A stretch of DNA of 64,000 bases, from contig OW051496.1 of NCBI GenBank assembly GCA_932521035.1, forward strand, positions 6,758,001-6,822,000, read 5' to 3'. The position numbers and the translations under genes were made by a program. The notes under the pieces were generated by a model. The model did not search any database, had not been told where the DNA came from, and worked only from the letters and a program-made list of their open reading frames with translations. This DNA is from Oscheius dolichura. Lineage: Eukaryota; Nematoda; Chromadorea; Rhabditida; Rhabditidae. Within the stretch, counting starts at the first letter, position 1, and every line of letters begins with the position of its first letter. Of this stretch, positions 12,551 to 25,593 are shown piece after piece.

Positions 12551-15500
12551 CAGGTGTCTGTTTCAACTGAAATGGGAAGGAATTCTGGGGGAAGAGAAAG
12601 GATGAGCAGGGTAGAAATGAAAGAAATTGATGAAATCAGTCTGCTTTGATAAGGGAGATCGATCGCCGAGCACAGTAAGGTCATTGATTTAAAGGAACAG
12701 TCAGGCCGGGAAAGGGCGGAAGAGAGGAAAAGGGGGGGGGGGGGGGAGGATTTAGCACTAATTCTACAAAAAAAAACTGAGAGAAAATACCCTTTGAAAA
12801 GATTTTAGAAAAGAGGAGGAGACGGTTTATGAGCAGAAATAGAGGACAGTCATCTCTTTCGAAGAAAAGGCAAAAAATCCGGGTTGTAAACAAGAAAAGT
12901 TCCTTATTATATGGGAAAGATTGACAACTGCGTGAGAAAATGATCGCCCGTGATATTTATGACCGCAATATTCAAGGCTAACACTTTCCCTGTTATCCTT
13001 CCGGTGAATAATTGCTCAAAAGGCGAATAATATCCAGTTAATAAGTCAAGCCGGTGAAAATCGATCCCTCGGAGCAGAAAGTCATAAATTTTACCTTCTT
13101 GTTTACTAAAAGGTTCAAAGTAAACAAGTTCCCATCTAAAAAGTCGATTCAAAGGGGAGAATTCCATTTAAAAAGTACAAGATCGTGCAGAAAAGAAAGA
13201 TGACTAAGGGGACAAGGGGAGAGAAGGAGACGAGTCATGGCCGCGGGGAAGAAGCTGGCACTGTGTCCCCGGCGTGAGATGACGTCACTCCGCCAAGGAA
13301 CCGCGCCCCGTCTCCCGCGTTTTGGGGCGTGCAAACTGGCCTCTCCCCCTCTTGGCCGTCGTATTATCCCACAGGATTAGATTACCTCAAGAAATTGAAG
13401 AATTTGCAGAGAATGAAAATGAGGTCTCTTCGTCAAATAGAGGTGATTTCCATTATTTTGTGGAGAAACGAGACAAAACGGACGGGTTATCAATGAGCTG
13501 AAAAGTCGTGAAACCCGCTCTTCCAGAGTTGACCTTTTTTTCGGCCTTCGCAAGACGCCTGCCGAGTCTGCCCTCAGGGACACGTGGATAAACTTTGGAG
13601 CCCCTGGGAAGACGGAGGAACACATGCGGCGACGGGATGAATGCATCCCAATTAGAACGACGGCCGGATATCTGCCGGCCCTACCTCCATTTGATACATC
13701 TAAATACCGTGGAATCAGTCGATCGAGCCATCATCCCTTCGGGGATATCTGTCCGTACTGCCAAAAAACAGGATATCTCCCTTTTTTGATCCTACACCAG
13801 TGATCTGTCGCATCCAATTACTTTAGGGTCTTCATCCCACCCTTTTGTATCAATTCGAGTTTTTTTTCCATGTTCTTTTGCTGTATTTCCTCTTTGACCC
13901 TTCTGCCTACAGGTCATATCGGCCCTCCTCCTAGAATCCTTTCCAAAGGTTGGTGCCTGCCCGGCATATTCTGTACCCGGTATCCCTCTAAAAAAAGTGA
14001 TAGTTTTCCTCTCTAGTCTAAACAGTTCCACATCCCCATGCCCATCAATCCCGTCGTTCCCACCACATACCCCTGTGCCCTGAAAAACAGTCCGCCCTGG
14101 AGGAGATCATAAAATCTCTCCCGATGATTGGGATGGTAAGCTGCCAGTAACCAGGATCATTGCCGGCCACGTGTAGACAGCTTCCCTGTATGGAGAAACA
14201 CTTTCTAATGTCTGGGAAAATAAAAAGGAATTGTCTATTGATTAGCCCGGGGATTTCTTCGCTCGGCTAACAGTCCTCCTCGGCTCTGGTATGTCCAAGA
14301 AGGAGAAAATAGGTATGCATCCTCCCTTTCCCTGGCTGTCTAACTGTTGCCTGATGGCGTTCCTCCCATTGTTTTCTATCAGAATGTATCCGGACCATTT
14401 GTTTTTTTCCTCACGTGGTAAAAAGTGAAATAACGGGAGTCATAAACACTCCTGTTCGGGGAGCACGTGCTCGTGAAATTTATGGATAAGAACTAGGGAA
14501 GACGAGGTCAAAAAGGGCTCTGCCCCTGCTGTTTCCGTTCATTTTCTTAAACAACAGAATCCTGTCTCTTGTGGGCTAGAAGTCCCCTGAAAAGGGGTTG
14601 AACTTTACACCGGGGGCCGGGGACGAGACACACTGTGAGTGACACCGTGTTTTCCCGTACAAAGTCCCGCAATTGGGGAACGAGTCTCCCATCGACTCTT
14701 CCTTTTTTGAGAGGATTTTTTATTGAAAAACTTCAAAATAGAGGACGATCACCCCCTTTCCTGTCTCGTCCTGCGGTCGTTGGCCTTCTCTTCAAAGAGG
14801 CAGAGGCGGCCCTTACAGTATCCTCCCATTGTGGGGCCTGAAGGTCTCCTCCTCCTCCAATATTTCTGAAATGTTCCTAGATATCTTTTTGGTGTTAGAC
14901 GACCTCGCGCGACCTGTTCTCCATTCTCCTGCCAAAGCCGATTGACCATTTTTGCCTTCCTCCTTTTCATCTGGGGGACACAAGATGCCCTCGTCCACAC
15001 CGTTTCCATCCCGCCCCCAAAAAGAAAACTGTTGATTTTTGGGCGAGTAGTTAGGAGAAACATGTTTCTCGGTTTGATCACAATAGACCACGGAGACGCC
15101 ACAGTTAACGTGCTTGTGAAAAATGACGGCGCCGGCAACGTGGCCAGCAAAGCGGGTCACTTTCACGGCTCATCCCGGTTAGTTTAGTTTATTTAATTAA
15201 TTGGAAGTGATAATATATAATATAATATATAATATAACTGATAGAGAGAACTAATGTCAAGAAGAGGCTAACAGGCAGTAGATTTATCGGGTTGGGTGCG
15301 CAATTGACTCTGAATCCCCGTGACTGTCCTGGTGACTGTTCTCTGTGATTTTCAGAATATTCCAGTTCTCATAAACCGCCTTCTAGTTATCCAAAATAGG
15401 TGAAAACAATCCAAATTGATGGATGACTCCAATCTCTGAAATTCCGTTGAGCTTTCCTAGCTTCTGCGTACCTGAGTACTATAACAGAAGATATTCCTCC

Positions 15501-16813
15501 ACTAAAAAATTAATCGGGGGCAAGATGTGAGGGTATCTCCCGTCTGCCGTACCAGACGGAATGTCGTTTTCCTAATGACTCGAATGAGCATTCCTCATTC
15601 GGCCCCGTTCCCGCGGCCCCTCTGCTCAAAAAAGGATAGCCGACTTATTTCTGACCTTCTATATTGTATTGTGCCTCGGTTTGTCCGTTTATCCGTTCTC
15701 CAACTGCAATCGATGCAAGTTTGACCAGTTTTCAGTGATTTTCGGGGGCGAGACGACAGGCCCCGGTCTACAACAGTCGCCATCGCTTCCTTGTGTGATA
15801 CGGTGGACTACGCGTCTCGAAATGAACTGCCGCCAGGACAAGCCACTCATCCATAGGTACGTCCGGGGGGCCCTCCTCCTGTTCCTCCCCATTATGCCAT
15901 TTATAAGAGGCCAGCTACAATTTCCGGAGAAACACAAACCAATTAATGATATAGGTGCAACATGTCCCCCTCCGGCCTAGCGACTCTCTCATATCCGAAT
16001 ATTTTTCCCAAAGGGGAGGAGTGAGCGAGACTGAGGGGGACTGATTGATTCGGGAGGAGGAGGGCTTAGGTGAGGGGCCTCCGGTTGGGGAACAGTCGAG
16101 ACGCCGATGGGCTGTCTCTTCCTCACTTCTCTCCTTCATGAACTTCGTTGTTCCAGCAATTCAACCTCTCATCTACACTACCGGGACACGAGACGACAGG
16201 TGGGTGTCCTTTTCTTATGGCATTACTTAAATAAGGGGAACCTCGACGGATAAAGGCACTCTTTCCCAGGAGCATACTGTAACTAGACAGGGATATGTAT
16301 AGTAACTGTGGTATAGTCCACACTGATCACTGTTTTTTGGAGTGGGCCTTAATTCTCCCCCGTTACCTTTGAAATTGTCTCGAGACGACATCTTTCATAA
16401 AAGATTCACGCTCAAGCCGGAACCCTGGAGTGTGACGCCGGTTTCAGGCGAGTCGCTCGTTGAGAACATTTTTGGAGAAGTCTGTGAAAGTAAATAATAA
16501 GGGAGAGAGACAAAGTAGACAAACTAAAAAAGAGCAAAGGCTGACGTATGTTTTCACCTGTCCTCCACTTATCCCTGGCTAATCCCGCAGTACTAAAAAT
16601 CATCTGCCCTCTACATTGACGGGGGAATCCTCTCCTCTCCTCCTCCTTTCGTGTTCGCCTAAATGGATTCATCAGGGGAGATGGAACCCTCAAAATTGGC
16701 TCCATTAGGTCTGTGAGCCCTTTTTGTCTGGGAGGAACGGCTTGATTAGAGGCGACGAGGGCCGGATGCGAAGGAAATGAACAAGGGACAAGAACTGAAT
16801 GGGTTTATTTCAG
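12551..16813. other. Intergenic/upstream stretch, no firm gene
   Basis: Divergent upstream region between the ACK kinase (-) and the TSC22 gene (+). A G15 run lies at 12732-12746 and an AT dinucleotide-type tract at about 15208-15237. A possible 5' exon of TSC22 is the short ATG exon at 14291-14312 (encoding MSKKEKI, then a GT donor), which resembles the MSK start of long TSC22 isoforms. Its phase does not fit the exon at 16814 without another exon between. No other coding exons are supported. Confidence 0.45.
12732..12746. repeat. Poly-G run (15 G)
   Basis: Uninterrupted run of fifteen G, about 180 bp upstream of the ACK kinase start. It may form a quadruplex and is prone to length error. 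Confidence 0.8.
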
Positions 16814-19800
16814 CAACCACTGGAAGATGCCCGAAAGCGGTACTCCTCCACCGAGGGACGGTTTTCCATCATTGACGAGCAGTCGAAGGATGCCTCCGCC
16901 TCGTCGGAGTCGGACGAGGACACCCCCCTCCCGAACGGATTCAAAGGTCTGTTCTCTCTCTTCCCTTAATGAAGACACTTCCTAAAAAAACTGGACCATT
17001 CATCAGTAGGGGGGCCTTATCTTGAGAGAGACGCCGTCCCATGTGCTCTTGCGATAAATAAAGTTGACCGGCAGCTGGTCGTCCCCCCGTTGGCAGAGCA
17101 GTCTCTCCCAGCTGTTTCTGTTAAAAAATCAGCTGATATTGTTTTTCGGGGACCCGTAATCGAACTATCCGCCTCTTGGGGAAGAGGTGCCCACTTTCTG
17201 GAGGACAGCAAATATTTTGCTCGTATTAAGCCCCTGATAAGTAAACTGTCCTTTTCCCTTCCCTAGCATTGCCTTGTTTTGTCTGCCGGGACACTACGAG
17301 GCGACGCTACGAAATTGTCAGGCTTTCCCTGCCCAAAAACTCATTATTGAAGCTGAATAAATCGACGGCTATCATTCTCCAGAAGACAGCCGTTGTTGTG
17401 CTTTATTTGACTCCTTCTTTTTTATTTACAAATTATCCAACAGCCGGGGGATGCCCCCCGAGTTTACACTGGGCCACGTCTCTTGTCTGCCAGCGAACCT
17501 TTGAAAGGCGTTTCTTTCTCGGTCTTATCTGGGAATCTTAGAGAAGTTCTACGTAAACATTTGATCTCCTTGATAGAGGAGTACCTCCCCCTGCCTTTTG
17601 TTGCAAACATTGCCTCCAATCTGTCCCCCGTCCCCCTACACGTCGCCCTTTTGTCGTCCCCCCGTATTTGCCCTGTCTATCCTCGATCTCCCCTTTCTCC
17701 TCCTCCGGAATCAATGCTCCGCCGAGACTTTTGTATTGACCCAAAAACTGTTCCCGGAAAGCATAAGTCCGGCTGTCTTTTGATACTGTCCTCCCTCCAA
17801 AAACCAATTAGTCTCCCCAAAACAAGGCGTGGGGGAAATTGGTCGACTGGGGGGAAATGCCTCCCCGGGAAAACAGAGAGAAATAAACATCTTCTTCCTT
17901 GTTCTACTTTACGAGAAACTCATCTCCTTCTGTTTCCCGTTTTCCAACGGACATCCTTCCCCACTCCGCCTAATGAGCCAAACCAAATTAAATCATTCAC
18001 CTTCCCCGCTCTCGTCCCTCGTGTTTTTGTCGTTCGACTCGAGTGTTTGTTTTGACTCCAGAAGAGAGACAAAGCCACAGTCATCCATCCCAATTACTCT
18101 TTCCCCTTTTCCAGCACCGCAACGAGTCGCCACCACTCCGACCTTCAGCCAAAGTCTCCCCCACGGCCATCCTCATATGGCTTCGGCCGCCTCCGTCTCA
18201 AGATTTCGGGTGAGTTCTCTGCTTGTTCTCTCCTCTCAAACAACATCTTGTAAAAGTCTAAAAAGAGTAGAAGACCGCGCCCTTTGACGTAGCTGACCTC
18301 CACAGCGTGAGTAGTCGCTTGGAGGAAAAAGCGTCTGGCTCGTCTCTCAAGTGGCCGGGAAGGGGTGGCGAGGGCGGTACACAGATCCTCCCTTATTCTT
18401 TTGAATATATCTTTTGTATTGGGTACGAAGAGGCCCTAGATTCGGCAAAGCATACGGGAGGCTGGTTTTAACCAGTGGAACAGGCTGTTTCAGTTGAGGA
18501 GGGGGTCCTGCCAGGAGTCGAAGCGCCTTTGAATACAAACTAGAGGTTGTTACTAATGAGTAAGAACATTCTCCACATTTTCTGAGTCATAGTCACTGAC
18601 TCCTGTAACACCCCGCGCGTAGTAGAAAACAAGGAAGAGCAAACAAATCACGTCGGGTGCAAGGTTCGTAAAGTGACGAGAACTAGCGGAAGCAGCAGAA
18701 GTCTCTCTCTCCACTAGTTAAATGGCGAAGGATTTCAGATAGTGCCGGTCGAGAGCCGCTACAAACGAGGCAGATGGGAGTGTTTCGATTACTACCAGAA
18801 GGAGGTTCCCCGCAACTCGAAGATCTCCTGTCCCGGGCCGCCTCGAACCCTCTCGAACCTGAACCACACCGGTAGGTTCTACTGGATCACATCTCCCAAA
18901 TAAAGCATTCCGCTGACGTCAACCGTCGGTTCTAAATAATTCATCTTGGCCACTATCAAGTAACAGAAAGAGCCCTCTCTTGCAGATCGGACAGTGAGAT
19001 CGTGGACGACGGAACTATCGCCGGCCCCGGCCACGGCGCCCCCAGCCAGTAAGGGTTCAACCTTTCTTTTCGACGACCAAGTCCCCAAGAATTCTTCCCT
19101 AAAACACAAAGTTCTTAGTGGGTAAAATGAGTTTAAAAGTGTCTGACAAGCAGTTTCCATACTAACTGTCTTATTCTGTGGGTTTTGCTGGGTATCTATC
19201 TGTACTAATGCTTTGTGTTTTTGGAAGAATAACCCCCGTTTGAGCCATGATCGAGAGATGATCGAATGTTTAGAAGTCGACGTGGTACAGGGTCGGATGA
19301 CACCGACGGAGATGCTCCAAACCGGGCTGGAGAGCACCCTGAACACGGCGGAGATCAAGAAGAAGGAGAACATAAAAGGGTAAGTCAGTGCCCCCCGTCT
19401 TTGTCTTTAGTTATCTGCTCCTCAAGATAACAGGGATCAGCTGTCCCCTCCGGCGAGATTGTGCAACTTTTCTAGAGCGCCTACTCTTTCGTCACAGGGT
19501 ATCACTTGTTGCAACAAAAGTCCAAAAATTCCTGGCTTTCCAAATGGTCGTTGTCCTGGGGCAGGGGTATCACTTTTCCATTTACACTTACACATGAGAA
19601 ACTTGAGCTGAGGGAGAGGGGCATGGTATATCCGACTCACTCGGGAGACCATGCCGGGTATGTGACTAGGCCGTATATGGAGAGGAAGGCAAGAGGTAGA
19701 AGGGGATCACGAGATTCTACTCTCTTTTGGACAGCAGACATCTTTGATTTCGTTGAAGTATCTGTCCTCCCCCCAAAGGGCCATAAATAACCGCTTCATT

Positions 19801-22800
19801 TTGAGGAGTCCTCGAAGACGGACCCTAATCCCGCGGCCGGCCGAGCTTATCCCTGGGGGTAGTTGTTTTTGGAGAGAAGAGGGCGGGAGAGAAGGCCTCC
19901 GTGTGTGTCGATCGTTAGTCTCCAGTTCCCTTCACTCACACTTTTCTCCACTCACGTCAAAGTCCGCAGATGGCCGTCCTCCAGCCGCTTTTCTGCTCGG
20001 ATTTGTAAGTTCACCCTCCAGCCCCCCTCTTACCTCTCATCCCCCATCACGGGGTTTCTTGATAAATTTGTTTTGAAGAAGAATTAAATAACGGGATTAG
20101 AGAACTCTTTGCAGCGGATGAGCCAAGCGGAAACACTCACGTAGCCTTCCCTGAGTCACTCGCCCCTGTCCTAAAGGGGGGCATTCGCTCAAAGCCTTTA
20201 CTGGGATATAGTCCTCCTCCTCGTCCCTTTCCTCCTTTTCCCACGGCTTGAAATATAACCTCCTCCCAAAACTCCAAAAACCAGTGTTCTCCAAAATCCA
20301 ATAAACCACCGACCCGTGGTCTTCTTTCTTTCCATGCGTGAAAGGTTAAAAATAGTGAACTCTCTGGGGGAGGAAGAGCTATCAGAGGCAGATGATGGGG
20401 AGGATAGGCTCCCAGGCATCCGAAAATGGAGAAGGATTCCTGCTATTCCCCAGGAATATTGTGTTTACCCTTGGTAACCGGGAAGTCCCGGCTCCCCAGC
20501 TGATGTCTCCATTCTGTCTCCATTCTGTAGACAAAAACACGTACCCGAGGAGGACAGCTGACCGCAACAGCCAGGGGGGTATTCCTCCAGAGTCCCCCGA
20601 CAAGGTGGCGTCTCATGGTCGTGGTGAAAACAAAGTCATTTATCCTGTCAGGAGGAAATCTTGTGTTTTCCCCCTGGTCTAAAGGGTATTATTTTTGAGA
20701 AGTCTCTGGGAGGATGGCGAGGTCTTTTTTGCTAAAGCCGGGACAATCAGCTGGTTCTCTCTTTGACAGCGGAGATTTTGAGCTGAGAGCTCTGTCAACT
20801 TTCTGGGAGCAAAAAACAACATTTATAGGTAGATTATTTACCGGCTGGGAAACAACAAAAAAGCGGGGGAGACTGCCAAGAGGCGACTCATCCAAGCCGT
20901 TCGTATACCGTAATCCTCCAGAATATTTCTATGAATATTGAGTGATGAGGTCAGCGGCTATCCTCCCCACAGAGATGATTCACAAAATAACGTATGGCTC
21001 CTCCCTTTCCAACCGGTAGTAAGCCCTCACAGCCTCCATTTCCTCGTCCCCAAAACACTTGGCCAGTTGCCACGTGCTCACGACCTCACGACCTCCTCTT
21101 CGTCCTCCAGCCTGCTTCAAAAATTAAGCAAATACCGTTGTTCCTCCCTCCCCTTCTGTAGGGCGGGGTCACCAGCGGTAGATTTTTGACTCTACTCCTC
21201 GTCCTCGCCCTCGTCCCCCCTTCGAGCTTCCTCGGTGTACAGAGTGGAGATCATGTGTGACGCGCTGCCGGTGGACAACCGGCGCCACATGAGACGACGG
21301 TTCAGCTGCAGGTTGGTTCTGGTCTCCCTGGCTTCCTCTGCTCCTCTTGTCTATCCCGAGGCGACCTCTTGCCCAAAGGCAGACACAAAGTGTGAGAGAG
21401 AGTAAAAATATCTCCCCGATTGGCAGTATTCTTGATTTTACGAAGGAAACGGGTTGTACAGAAGGGACACAACACATGCCTTTTGAGGGAATTGCTTAGC
21501 AAACAAAAATAAATGCCCTCGTGTCCCATAAAATGTTCTTGACCCGATGCTGAAGTGTCCCTGAAAAATGAGGAAAATCTGTGTAAACGCGGTCACGTGG
21601 ATCCGGCACGCGTGCCCAGTGTGTTTTTGGCGCCTCCCCGCGTAGCGGCCGTTATCAGCAGCCAGCCGCGGGGTGTTCCCCTCCCCTGGTTGTCACATGC
21701 TGCATCGTCTTTCCCTGTCTTCTACTACGAGACAACTATGCGATTTCGTTCTAGCTCCACGGCTACCGGCCACAATGGCAACTCGCCCTCGACGGTGGCC
21801 ATCGACTCGAAGATTGAGCAGGCCATGGACCTGGTCAAGAGCCATCTCATGTTCGCCGTCCGGGAAGAGGTCGAAGGCCTGCGGCAGAAGATCGGCGAGC
21901 TCGAGACACACGTGAGTTGAGCATGTTCCCCTTTGCTTCGGGTGGTTGCTTCTCCGGACGGCTAGGGTCACCAATAGACACCATTCAGTTCCAAAACTCA
22001 ATTGACACTAACCTTAAAAACGCACGGACGATTGGAGAACTGGAGACGCATGTGAGTTATGTTAAAGTCCTTTTGGGGATATTCCTCCGATACAGTACTT
22101 TTCTCCCTTTGATATGTAATGTCCCCCTCATCCTTGAGACAGTCCTGTCTATTCTTTGGCCGTCGTCCCCGGTCTAGTTCCCTTTGCTCTTGCTGACCTC
22201 TGGCTTACGATAAGAAACCCTCCCCAAACATCGGTCTCCCCTATCGGAGAAGCTGAAGCCTCTCGTTCCCCTCGGTAACTTATCGTCTCCCGTGATTCAG
22301 CCCTTCTCCTTCTTTCTCCTGTTATTCGTCCCGGATTGAAGGGGTGCGCGTCAACCAGGCGCCATTTCCCGCTCTCTCATGATGTTGGCCGTTCGACGAG
22401 CCACTCAAGTGGGTACAGGAGACGGGAATAGAACTCCGAAAAATATGGAAAGAATTCTTTCTCTCTCTTTTTCCCCGTTACACAAAGTCTCTATTTTGGG
22501 GAGATCGAAATGTGGCATACTGATTGATGGGCGGAGAACATAAAAAAGGGAAGGGAGTCAACAATAATCCACTCACTTCCTGGTGGGAGGAAAACAAGCT
22601 CATTAATTACCGTGTATGGCGTGGGGAAAGGGGAAATTCTTGAGAATTCGTGGCAGAATAACATCCTCCCGTCGGAGTCCTAGATCTAACACCTCTAACC
22701 AGACCCTAGCAAGCCCCCGAAGCAAATATCCCCCCAAGAATAATAATATAAAAAAGTTGGGACTCTATAAATATGATATCTTTCAGATCCAGCACCTGGA

Positions 22801-22870
22801 GTCGGAGAACGCAATCCTGAGAGGCCACGTTCCGGCCGACGTGCTCGGCGGCCTCCACGTCCCGAAATGA
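16814..22870 (+). CDS. TSC22-domain (TSC22D/bunched type) leucine-zipper protein, 5' end open
   Basis: Seven exons join in frame: 16814-16946, 18115-18209, 18739-18875, 18986-19048, 19245-19379, 21755-21911 and 22787-22870, giving 267 residues plus an unseen N-terminus. Exon 1 is Ser/Asp/Glu-rich. Exons 2-3 encode the long-isoform box ([21 protein letters not shown]). Exon 6 encodes the TSC box ([28 protein letters not shown]), and the zipper continues into exon 7, with Leu every seven residues (GLR, ELE, HLE, ILR). The family forms homo- and heterodimers and acts in growth and stress transcription. The frame is open at the left border, so the true start lies upstream; an in-frame ATG in exon 2 (about 18178) could start a short form. 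The 2.4-kb intron before exon 6 may hold a promoter for a short isoform, as in other animals. The acceptor at 19245 is the weakest junction. Confidence 0.88.
21989..22051 (+). other. Candidate 63-bp cassette exon in the TSC22 zipper
   Basis: Between the last two TSC22 exons lies a segment with its own acceptor (attcag, ending at 21988) and donor (GTGAGT at 22052). It is 21 codons long, fully open in the correct phase, and ends in TIGELETH, a near copy of KIGELETH that ends the constitutive exon at 21911. The codons differ from those of the upstream copy, so it is not a recent duplicate. Inclusion would add 21 residues, exactly three heptads. Confidence 0.6.
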
Positions 22871-23110
22871 CGGCTACTCTTCTTACTACGGGTCCTTCCA
22901 CTTCACTTGTACATACACAGAGATGTTCTATTGAAAACGCGATAGTTCCTAAAGTAAAGCATTCCATTTCGAAGAAACAAGCCCGTCGGTCTTTAAAGAG
23001 ACTACTACGTCGTCGGGGTAGAGTTGAGACCACCACGGGTTACTGTAGGTCGTCTTCTTGGAGAGAGAGAGAACCAGTTCAACGGGCTGAATTGATAAGG
23101 ATAAATAAGT

Positions 23111-23116
23111 TTTATT
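23111..23116 (-). terminator. Poly(A) signal of the sugar-transferase gene
   Basis: TTTATT on the plus strand reads AATAAA on the minus strand, 200 nt past the stop codon of the gene that ends at 23316. Confidence 0.45.
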
Positions 23117-23315
23117 TGTGCATACTAGAATACAAAATACCAGTACGTAAAGGAGCCTGTGGGGGAGGGGATGGGCTGGGAGCAGGGGGACGAGCCCTAA
23201 ACAAAAATAACAAGGATCTTTCTCTCTTTTTTCTCGATATGTCCAGGCACAAAAGAAGGTAACAAGTAGCGTTACGTAAAGCACGGGAAGGGGATATACA
23301 GGAGGGTGGGGCGGG

Positions 23316-25593
23316 CTATATTACGAGGAAGTACGAACAGTACGGTATCAAGTAGGTCCGCAGGAAACTCTCCATCTTCGGCGCCAGGTAGAGGATCATC
23401 TCGAAGACGTCGTGGGTGATCCGGAGCAGGTGGTATGTCAGTGGCTTTGGCAGCGGGTACTTCTTCAGGTCCTGGAGATATCCTCTGTCAGTGGCCTTCC
23501 CCATAAAACCTACGTGGAGATTCAATTTGGGTGTCCGACTCCTCGGCAGGCAGATGCCGTGCTCGCTGGCGAACTTCAAGTTTAGCTTGTCCTTCATCCT
23601 CTCGAATTTACCGCCGCCCAGTTCGTCGAATTGGAGAAGTGGGGGGATGTCGGTCTTCGGCCCCAAGTGCCACCTCCAATTGGCCACCAGCCTGGATTCT
23701 CTCTATCGGGGGTAAGTAGTCTTTACTCACGTGAAGGGTATCTCCCCGCAATTGATGCCCTTGAATCCGTAGGAGCAGAGTGATCCCATGATGTTATTGT
23801 CAGTGGCAAACATGCTCATCAGCTGCATGGCCACCTCGTCGAAGAAGGCCTCCGCGCCCCGGTTCGCCCTCACGTAGAAGTTCCCCCCGGCGATCATCTT
23901 CCTCGCGAGACCTTCGTCCCCTTCCCGGTCGAAGAAGATATCATTTCCAATGTCTCCGTCTGAAAAGATGCTCTAATCCGAAAGAGAGACGGCTAACCGA
24001 ACTGCTCGAAGAGATTCGTGCCCCAGAAGGTGTCGGCCTGCAGCATCCAGATGTCGGTGCCCGTCTTGGTCAGGTAGCTGACGACCTTCGCCCTCAGCAC
24101 TTGAAACATCTGGTAGGGTCCTGTGCCGATGGAGAACCTCGTCGTCTGAACTCCTCGGATTATTCTCTACCCTCGACTGGATCAAAGTCTTTTCAACCCA
24201 AGGGCAGCAGCCGAGGCAGGGAGGGGAGATCGCATCGCGTGTGTTGAGTGGAATTCAGTTCGATCCGTCTCCGAGATTATAACCTTACGCAACTCGCATG
24301 CATAACAGTTTTTTTGGATTACGTGATTAGGGGTGCCAGTGGGGAGGAGGACGCCTTTTTGGAGCGGTGGAGGATCTCTGCCCGGCCCGGCAAACAAGTT
24401 CGGCAAAGTTTAATCCAGTCCCTCCCTACGTCACTCACCATAGCTGGAATATCCCAGTAGATGACATTCACTTGGGGCCAAATCTCGCCCACAGTGGCCG
24501 CCGTCACATCGTCGAGGGCTATCACTATAATCCTATCCGTTTCGTTGAACGCGTCCACATTGCACATCCAATTCAGGGTTAGGTTCAGAGCATACTGTAA
24601 ATACACGGATAGAGTAGAAAGATTACGGTAGTCTCTGTATTTTTGGTGGAGGAATAAGGCAGCCAGGAAAGGGGGCATGGGGAAAGGGAGACCTGGAATG
24701 GACGAGAGAACAAAGGATCATATCATCCGTGATTTTTTGGAGGAAAACTGGCTCGAAGGGATTCGGGAGTAAAGAGGAAGGAGAGGCCAACGACCAAAAC
24801 ATAAACTAGACGAGAAGCAGCTGCCGACTCCAAGAAAAGTCTTATATCCGATATTGGGTGCGAAGGCTAGGCTCGCCCCAGAGTACGGTAGTGCCAGAGA
24901 GACGCGATGATAATAGACCTCACCTGGTTAGAGAATAAGATGCCGGGCGTCTTTCTGGCACCGGCCACCGTGTTGAAGAGGGTGGCGTTGAGATCCAAGT
25001 CGTGGAGGTGTATCTGGTCGGCGTTGACGTCCAGGAAGGTCAGGGCCTCCTTGGCCATCTGCGCCCTCCTCGCCACGGACTGGATGGCACAAGAGAGCAG
25101 CAACACCGTGGCGACATGTAACACAGCGGTCTGAAAGAGAGAGTTACCTTTGTGTATTTGTATATTTTTCTATTATTTTTTGGGGAGACTGATTTCCTCG
25201 CACTACCGCACCCTGGGCCATTGCGCGCTGCGAGTGAGGAGGAGGACGGCTTGCAGCCCCCCGCTAGGCTTGATCCAATCGATTGCGATCCAGTTTTCCC
25301 CCTCCAAAAAGGCAGCTAATTTTAAGCAGAAAAAGCACGTTTCAACGTTTTGAATTTTGTGCAGGAAACTTCTGCCGGGAAATAGAGAACGCAAGAAACA
25401 TAGCAATATTTAAAGACGGCAAATGGCCTGTTGGCCACTGGATCTGAATCAGGATAGCGTTTTGAGCAGATTTTTGGAGCTACCGTAATCTGGAGGTATT
25501 AAATAAGAAGAACGGGAGGTGATAATGATAAAGATGATTTATTACCTTGGGCTCCTGAGGGAAGAGTCTAAGGCCGCTCTGTAGAAGTCGCAT
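23316..25593 (-). CDS. Nucleotide-diphospho-sugar transferase-like (PF03407-type) type II membrane protein
   Basis: Six exons join in frame: 25546-25593, 24924-25130, 24439-24594, 23998-24145, 23731-23959 and 23316-23691, giving 387 aa. The N-terminus is a basic/Gln segment followed by a hydrophobic anchor (VLHVATVLLLSCAI), so it should be a Golgi or ER type II enzyme. The lumenal part has the nematode PF03407 pattern: RIIVIALDD, TGPYQMFQVLRAKV, then DIWMLQADTFWGTNLFE in the DxD region, and NNIMGSLCSYGFKG. The start uses an ATG exon that keeps phase with the anchor exon, which has no ATG of its own. A 42-bp GT-AG segment inside the last exon (23472-23513) could be spliced without breaking frame. 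Sugar donor and acceptor are unknown. Confidence 0.83.

Noticed and set aside
16827-16946. ATG frame [13 protein letters not shown] in the first TSC22 exon
   Set aside because: Its phase does not lead into the conserved SRFRIVPVES frame of the next exons.
18986-19048. Alternative frame of the fourth TSC22 exon starting DRTVRSW
   Set aside because: Only the [10 protein letters not shown] frame keeps phase with both flanking exons when the donor at 18876 is used.
25087-25130. Start of the sugar transferase at the Val-Leu-His codons of exon 2
   Set aside because: The codon there is GTG and an acceptor lies just upstream; the ATG exon at 25593 keeps phase and gives a proper membrane-anchor topology.
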